Of a DNA stretch of 15,171 nt, positions 11,423 to 15,171 are shown one piece after another. The notes below the pieces were generated by a model. The model saw only the letters and a program-made list of their open reading frames with translations, was not told the origin of the DNA and searched no databases. The position numbers and the translations under genes are program-made. Origin of the DNA: Collinsella aerofaciens (GTDB taxonomy: Bacteria; Actinomycetota; Coriobacteriia; Coriobacteriales; Coriobacteriaceae); contig NZ_JAQLFP010000038.1 in the NCBI RefSeq assembly GCF_028207065.1, forward strand, positions 5,096 through 20,266, given 5' to 3'. Position 1 is the first letter of the stretch. The number at the start of each line of letters is the position of its first letter.

Positions 11423-12454
11423 CTAGTTGAATTTGAAGATCTTTGAGGCAAGACGGTATAGGCCGAGTGTGGTTTTGTCGCCAGCGCGGCCACGCAGATT
11501 GGTAAAGAAGCCGACCACGCCGTAGCGAGCACGACGATACATGCGCTCATCGTAGGCCTTTAGGTCCGCCCACAGCGTCTTCAGGCGCTCGTCGGCGCAA
11601 TCTTCCTCGGAAAGCTTGGTGAGCACCGAGCAGATCGCCATCATCATAGTGAAATAACCCATCATGTACGAGCGCAGACGCGACGACTCAACATCGCTGT
11701 ACAGGTGGAACGACTCCATCATGATGCGCGTCACACGGAACTGCTGGTCCAGGCGCTTGACCATCGTGGCCTCGTTGACGCTCTGGCCCTCGCGACCGAT
11801 AAAGTAGCGATAGAGGTCGATGTCGGCGTAGTACATGGTCTTGCAACGCGGCAGCGGCACGTAGGCGTAGATGTTGTCCACATAGAACGTGTGCGGCGGC
11901 ATGGGCAGGTTGGACTCGCGCAGCACATCCGTGCGATAGCACAGACTGTGCATGAGCAGATTCTGGTCCAAACGGAAATGGCCGATCTGGTCCCAGGTAA
12001 AGATCTTTTTTCGAGGCAGGGCAAACTTGTAACCAATGGCCGTATGCGTACCCTCGTAAACCTTCTCGTACACGTAGTTCGAGATAAACAGGTCAACGCG
12101 CTGGTCGCGCTCTTCAAAGCCGCGCAGAATCGACAACATGGTCGAAAGGGCAGCGCCGTCAAGCCAGTCGTCCGAGTCGACAACCTTGTAGTAGGTGCCC
12201 TGCGCCTCGCGCAAGCCCGAAAGGACGGCGATACCGTGGCCGCCGTTCTCCTGATGCACCGCGCGGATGATTCCAGGATAACGGGCCTCCCACTCGTCGG
12301 CCTTGGCGGCCGTCTCATCCTTGGAGCCGTCGTCCACCACGATAATCTCGATATCGGTGGCGTAATTGCTCCCCTCCAAGATGGAGGTGATGCAATGGTC
12401 CATGTCCTTGGCGGCGTTATACGAGGGAATACCGAATGTTATGACTTTATGCAT
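11423..12454 (-). CDS. Family 2 glycosyltransferase (GT-A fold)
   Basis: A 343-residue family 2 glycosyltransferase that moves a sugar from a nucleotide donor to a growing surface glycan. The N-terminal GT-A domain has ITFGIPSYNA (5-14), EIIVVDDGSKDET (36-48), NGGHGIAVLSGL and the metal-binding VVDSDDWLD with DSDD at 93-96. There is no clear membrane segment, and the C-terminus is basic (LASKIFKFN). The ATG at 12454 gives the usual beginning MHKVITFGIPSYN and overlaps the last codons of glf by eight bases. The in-frame ATG at 12472 is less likely. Coupling to the UDP-galactopyranose mutase suggests a galactofuranosyltransferase, but the acceptor and donor are inference. A tail remnant of a paralogue lies nearby at 11208-11255. 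Confidence 0.88.
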   Translation of the reverse strand: MHKVITFGIPSYNAAKDMDHCITSILEGSNYATDIEIIVVDDGSKDETAAKADEWEARYPGIIRAVHQENGGHGIAVLSGLREAQGTYYKVVDSDDWLDGAALSTMLSILRGFEERDQRVDLFISNYVYEKVYEGTHTAIGYKFALPRKKIFTWDQIGHFRLDQNLLMHSLCYRTDVLRESNLPMPPHTFYVDNIYAYVPLPRCKTMYYADIDLYRYFIGREGQSVNEATMVKRLDQQFRVTRIMMESFHLYSDVESSRLRSYMMGYFTMMMAICSVLTKLSEEDCADERLKTLWADLKAYDERMYRRARYGVVGFFTNLRGRAGDKTTLGLYRLASKIFKFN

Positions 12455-13649
12455 GGCAGGCGATAATCTCATCCGAAAGATCGAGGGCGGAATTGGTCAC
12501 GGCATCCATATCGTAGTAACGATACTCGGCCAGACGACCCACCGGGTGGAAGTTTGTCAGGTTCTGGACGCGCTCAAGATAGCGCTCATAGAGCTCACGG
12601 TTCTCGGGCTCAAGAATGGCGTAATACGGCGTCTCGCCCGAGCCGGGCGTATAGGCCTTGGAGTACTCCTTCATGATGGTGGTCTTGCCGGGCAGGACCT
12701 GACCAGTCATGTTCTTGAACTCGGTAATGCGCGTGTAGTCCTCGCTCGTGGTGTAGTTGACGGTGCCCACGGGCTGGAACTGATCCATATCGAGCGTCTC
12801 GAACTTCATGTCGAGCGTACGGTACGGAAGAGCGCCCAGGTCGAGGTTGAACAGCTCATCGAGCGGACCGGTATAAACGATCTCGCCGCCGTAGACCTTG
12901 CCACCGATCTTGACGGTGGTCTCGTCGATCTCAAAGAGATCGCGGGCGTCCACGTCGCAGAACACGTCGATCAGGTCGTGGTCGAGCATATGCTCGAACA
13001 ACGCCGTGTAGCCGTCCTGCGGCATACCCTGGAAGGGAGCCTGCGGGAAGTAGCGGTCATCATCGCCCACAAAGATGGGAACGCGGCCGGTGATCGAGGG
13101 GTCGATCTGATCGGGCGTCTGGCCCCACTGTTTCATGGTGTAATGCAAAAAGACGTTCTCGTAGACGTAATCGGCGACCTCGGCAAGATCCGGGTCGTTC
13201 TTCTTACGCAGCTCCATGATGGGCACCTTGACGTCCTTGCCAAAGGTCTCCACGAGCTTCTGATACAGCTCCTCGCCGCGCTCGTCACCAAAGGCGAGCT
13301 TGAGACTCGCATGGTTGAAGGGCACGGGCATAAGGGTACCGTTGATGTTGGCGAGCACCTTGTGCTGGTAGTCCGTCCACTTGGTAAAGCGCGAGAGGAA
13401 ATTGTGCACGCGCTCGTTAAAAGTGTGATAGATATGCGGACCGTACTCGTGGATCAGGATTCCGGCCTCGTCAGTGCAGTCATAGGCATTGCCCGCAATG
13501 TGGCTACGGCGCTCCAAAACGGCAACACGATAGCCGATGGTCTCGGCAAGACGGCGGGCGCAAACGGCACCGGCATATCCAGCACCGACGACAATCATGT
13601 CGTACGCGCCGGCGTTAAAGCCTTCAGGCAGGCCTGAGGTAATCTGCAT
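12447..13649 (-). CDS. glf: UDP-galactopyranose mutase
   Basis: A 400-residue flavoenzyme that converts UDP-galactopyranose to UDP-galactofuranose, the donor for galactofuranose-containing cell-surface polysaccharide. The FAD-binding Rossmann motif VVGAGYAGA (20-28), the acidic residue and RR at 46-48, GNAYD and HEYGPHIYHT (67-76) are all present. So are MKQWGQTPDQIDPSITGRVP and the C-terminal YYAILEPENRELYERYL typical of the family. Length is normal. The start follows AAGGAG at six bases. The downstream glycosyltransferase begins inside its 3' end, so the two are cotranslated. It is divergent from pta, and a minus-strand TATAAT lies at 13728-13733. Confidence 0.95.
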   Translation of the reverse strand: MQITSGLPEGFNAGAYDMIVVGAGYAGAVCARRLAETIGYRVAVLERRSHIAGNAYDCTDEAGILIHEYGPHIYHTFNERVHNFLSRFTKWTDYQHKVLANINGTLMPVPFNHASLKLAFGDERGEELYQKLVETFGKDVKVPIMELRKKNDPDLAEVADYVYENVFLHYTMKQWGQTPDQIDPSITGRVPIFVGDDDRYFPQAPFQGMPQDGYTALFEHMLDHDLIDVFCDVDARDLFEIDETTVKIGGKVYGGEIVYTGPLDELFNLDLGALPYRTLDMKFETLDMDQFQPVGTVNYTTSEDYTRITEFKNMTGQVLPGKTTIMKEYSKAYTPGSGETPYYAILEPENRELYERYLERVQNLTNFHPVGRLAEYRYYDMDAVTNSALDLSDEIIACHA

Positions 13650-13692
13650 CGATACTCCTTGTCAAAAGCCACGGGCTCGTTAGCTGGGCTTT

Positions 13693-13711
13693 TCTCGAAC
13701 ATTCTTCGAGA
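13693..13711. promoter_or_regulatory. Perfect inverted repeat in the glf leader
   Basis: TCTCGAA (13693-13699) and TTCGAGA (13705-13711) flank CATTC. It lies about 45 nt upstream of the glf start and 17 nt downstream of its predicted -10, so it could be an operator or a leader hairpin. It does not match the LexA box well. Confidence 0.4.
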
Positions 13712-13727
13712 CATATTTATCAGAGCG

Positions 13728-13753
13728 ATTATAGCGCTAATGCGTCCTATAAT
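13728..13753. promoter_or_regulatory. Back-to-back promoters of glf and pta
   Basis: A perfect TATAAT is present on the minus strand (13728-13733) for glf and on the plus strand (13748-13753) for pta. Neither has a good TTGACA 16-18 bp upstream. The palindrome TAGCGCTA (13732-13739) lies between them. The pta transcript would start near 13760, giving a leader of about 120 nt. Confidence 0.5.
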
Positions 13754-13805
13754 GAGCTTGCCACACAAGGAAAGCTCAAGCACCGCGGCGTACATTATTG
13801 AAAGG

Positions 13806-13830
13806 TAAACCCGCTAGCAGCGGGTTTATT
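13806..13830 (+). terminator. Terminator-like hairpin in the pta leader
   Basis: TAAACCCGCT (13806-13815) pairs perfectly with AGCGGGTTTA (13819-13828) around a 3-nt loop, followed by TT. It lies between the predicted pta transcription start and the pta ribosome binding site. It would end a leader RNA of about 70 nt, so it is a candidate attenuator. The T-run is short. Confidence 0.5.
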
Positions 13831-13880
13831 CGTGAACAGCCGGGCGCCTGGAGCTTAGCGAAACGCTTGCAAGGAGTAAC

Positions 13881-14861
13881 ATGAGCGATTTCCTAAACCG
13901 TATGAAGTCTGCCGCCAAGGCCGACCTTAAGACCATCGTCCTGCCCGAGGGCGAGGACCCGCGCACCATCGTCGCGGCCAACAAGATCATCGAGGAAGGC
14001 CTGGCCAACATCGTCATCCTGGGCGATCCCAACGAGATCAACGTCCCCGGCGCCACCGTCATCGATCCGCGCAACGCCGAGAAGCACGAGGAGTACGCAC
14101 AGAAGTTTGCCGAGCTCCGCGCCAAGAAGGGCGTTACCATCGAGCAGGCTCGCGCCCAGGTGATGGACGCCACCTACTTTGGCACTATGATGGTCAAGAT
14201 GGGCGACGCCGACGGCCTGGTCTCCGGCGCCTGCCACTCCACCGCCGACACCCTGCGCCCCGCGCTGCAGATCCTTAAGACCGCCCCGGGTACCAAGCTG
14301 GTCTCGGCCTTCTTCGTGATGTGCACCGACACCCCGCAGTTCGGCACCGACGGTACGCTGATCTTCGCCGACTGCGGCCTCAACATCAACCCGTCCTCCG
14401 ACGAGCTCTCCGAGATCGCCATCGCCTCCGCTCACTCCTGGTCCACCTTCATGGGCAACGTTGAGCCGCACGTGGCCATGCTCTCCTACTCCACCATGGG
14501 CTCCGCCGGTGGCGAGGTCGCCAAGAAGGTCCAGGAGGCCGTGAAGTTCTGCAAGGAAAAGGCACCCGAGCTCGCCATCGACGGCGACCTGCAGCTCGAT
14601 GCTGCTATCGTCCCCACCGTCGCCCAGCTCAAGGCTCCCGGCTCCTCCGTTGCCGGCAAGGCCAACGTGCTCGTGTTCCCCGACCTCGAGGCCGGCAACA
14701 TCGGCTACAAGCTGGTCCAGCGCTTCGCTGGCGCCGACGCTTACGGCCCCATCCTGCAGGGCATCGCCAAGCCGGTCAATGACCTTTCGCGCGGCTGCTC
14801 TGCCGACGACATCGTGGGTGTCGTAGCCATCACCGCCGTCCAGGCTCAGATGGCTGAGTAG
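13881..14861 (+). CDS. pta: Phosphate acetyltransferase
   Basis: A 326-residue phosphate acetyltransferase of the short form, lacking the N-terminal domain of the E. coli enzyme. It interconverts acetyl-CoA and acetyl phosphate in the cytoplasm, feeding acetate kinase for ATP in fermentation. Family motifs are TIVLPEGEDPRTI near the N-terminus, DGLVSGACHSTADTLRPALQ, FADCGLNINPS, MLSYSTMGSAGGE, DGDLQLDAAIVP and the C-terminal PVNDLSRGCS. The start follows AAGGAG at six bases. Codon use is strongly biased to C-ending codons, as expected for a highly expressed gene. The usual partner ackA does not follow: a strong terminator comes next and then a gene on the other strand. Confidence 0.96.
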   Translation: MSDFLNRMKSAAKADLKTIVLPEGEDPRTIVAANKIIEEGLANIVILGDPNEINVPGATVIDPRNAEKHEEYAQKFAELRAKKGVTIEQARAQVMDATYFGTMMVKMGDADGLVSGACHSTADTLRPALQILKTAPGTKLVSAFFVMCTDTPQFGTDGTLIFADCGLNINPSSDELSEIAIASAHSWSTFMGNVEPHVAMLSYSTMGSAGGEVAKKVQEAVKFCKEKAPELAIDGDLQLDAAIVPTVAQLKAPGSSVAGKANVLVFPDLEAGNIGYKLVQRFAGADAYGPILQGIAKPVNDLSRGCSADDIVGVVAITAVQAQMAE

Positions 14862-14919
14862 CGGACGCACTCGCCCGAAGGCCGTACGGGCTAACCCCTG
14901 AAAACGTCCTCGACCAATG

Positions 14920-14964
14920 AAACGCCCCCGTTCTGCTCCTTCGGAGCTACGAACGGGGGCGTTT
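14920..14964. terminator. Bidirectional nested terminator after pta
   Basis: AAACGCCCCCGTTC (14920-14933) pairs perfectly with GAACGGGGGCGTTT (14951-14964). In the loop, GCTCC (14935-14939) pairs with GGAGC (14943-14947) around TTC. It would end pta transcripts and, from the other side, those of the partial gene at 14979. The T-run is short in both directions. Confidence 0.8.
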
Positions 14965-14978
14965 CTGGTCTGACGCTC

Positions 14979-15171
14979 CTATTTGGCAAGGTGTTTTTTA
15001 GAATCCATTTTGCGCTCGGCCTCGAAGGCTTGCCTGTCCCAATCGAGCGGAAGTCCGGCCTCGACCCATGCCTCGTAGGCCCTCCTTATGGGCCTGAGCT
15101 CCCTTTGGCCCCTCTCCAGCATCGAGATGTACTTCTCGCTGGTTCCCAATATGGACGCCGCCCTCACCTGG
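14979..15171 (-). CDS. Partial helix-turn-helix (XRE-like) protein, C-terminal end
   Basis: The frame is open to the right edge of the window, so only the last 63 or so codons are seen. The sequence AASILGTSEKYISMLERGQRELRP has the spacing of the recognition helix and the ERG turn of XRE/Cro-type DNA-binding domains. A short charged tail ending KKHLAK follows. The V codon at 15165-15167 is GTG but is more likely internal, as the first helix of the domain would be missing. The target and role are unknown. A gene this short ending just after the helix-turn-helix may be a small phage-type or toxin-antitoxin-type regulator. Confidence 0.6.
   Translation of the reverse strand, partial: QVRAASILGTSEKYISMLERGQRELRPIRRAYEAWVEAGLPLDWDRQAFEAERKMDSKKHLAK

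Noticed and set aside
13693..13711. LexA/SOS box upstream of glf
   Set aside because: CGAAC is present but the partner half GTTCG is missing. Only a generic TCTCGAA/TTCGAGA repeat remains, and glf is not a typical SOS gene.
13760..13830. tRNA or small structured RNA gene before pta
   Set aside because: No cloverleaf, anticodon arm or T-loop signature. Only a single terminator-like stem is seen.

Overview
The window is GC-rich bacterial chromosome. Its coding style and gene set (arginine deiminase, PPK1, RlmD-type methyltransferase, Maf, P1-family peptidase, UDP-galactopyranose mutase, phosphate acetyltransferase) look like a gut actinobacterium of the class Coriobacteriia, most likely Collinsella. 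That assignment is an inference from overall appearance and was not tested by any search.

Left part (1-4850): two arginine deiminase genes (3-1244 and 3093-4334, both minus strand) lie on either side of a PLP-dependent class I/II aminotransferase (1648-2943, minus). The two deiminase genes are identical from just before the stop codon to about 24 nt upstream of the start (2-1268 and 3092-4358). Their promoter regions have diverged, except for a promoter core and a pair of AACGG direct repeats that keep the same 21-nt period. The aminotransferase reading frame runs through its own intrinsic terminator and seems to have lost its natural stop. The AT-rich intergenic stretches at 1269-1647 and 4335-4885 are regulatory.

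Middle part (4886-11050, plus strand): polyphosphate kinase with an unusual Pro/Ala/Glu-rich C-terminal tail and a strong terminator; a 23S rRNA m5U methyltransferase of the TrmA/RlmD family; a DJ-1/PfpI protein overlapping maf by four bases; and a P1-family (DmpA-like) peptidase.

The convergent intergenic region 11051-11422 is the most unusual stretch. It holds two nested palindromes. Each has a conserved core of about 55 bp that is itself a hairpin with two compensatory base-pair changes between copies. Each core is enclosed by a long perfect stem (29 bp and 21 bp) whose sequence is unrelated between the copies. Both elements follow a gene and have the same orientation relative to that gene's transcript. 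Between them lies the last part of a second, lost glycosyltransferase gene.

Right part (11423-15171): glf and a family 2 glycosyltransferase form an overlapping minus-strand operon for galactofuranose-type surface glycan. It is divergent from pta, which has a perfect TATAAT, a terminator-like hairpin in its leader and a nested terminator after it. pta is not followed by ackA here. The window ends in a partial helix-turn-helix gene on the minus strand.
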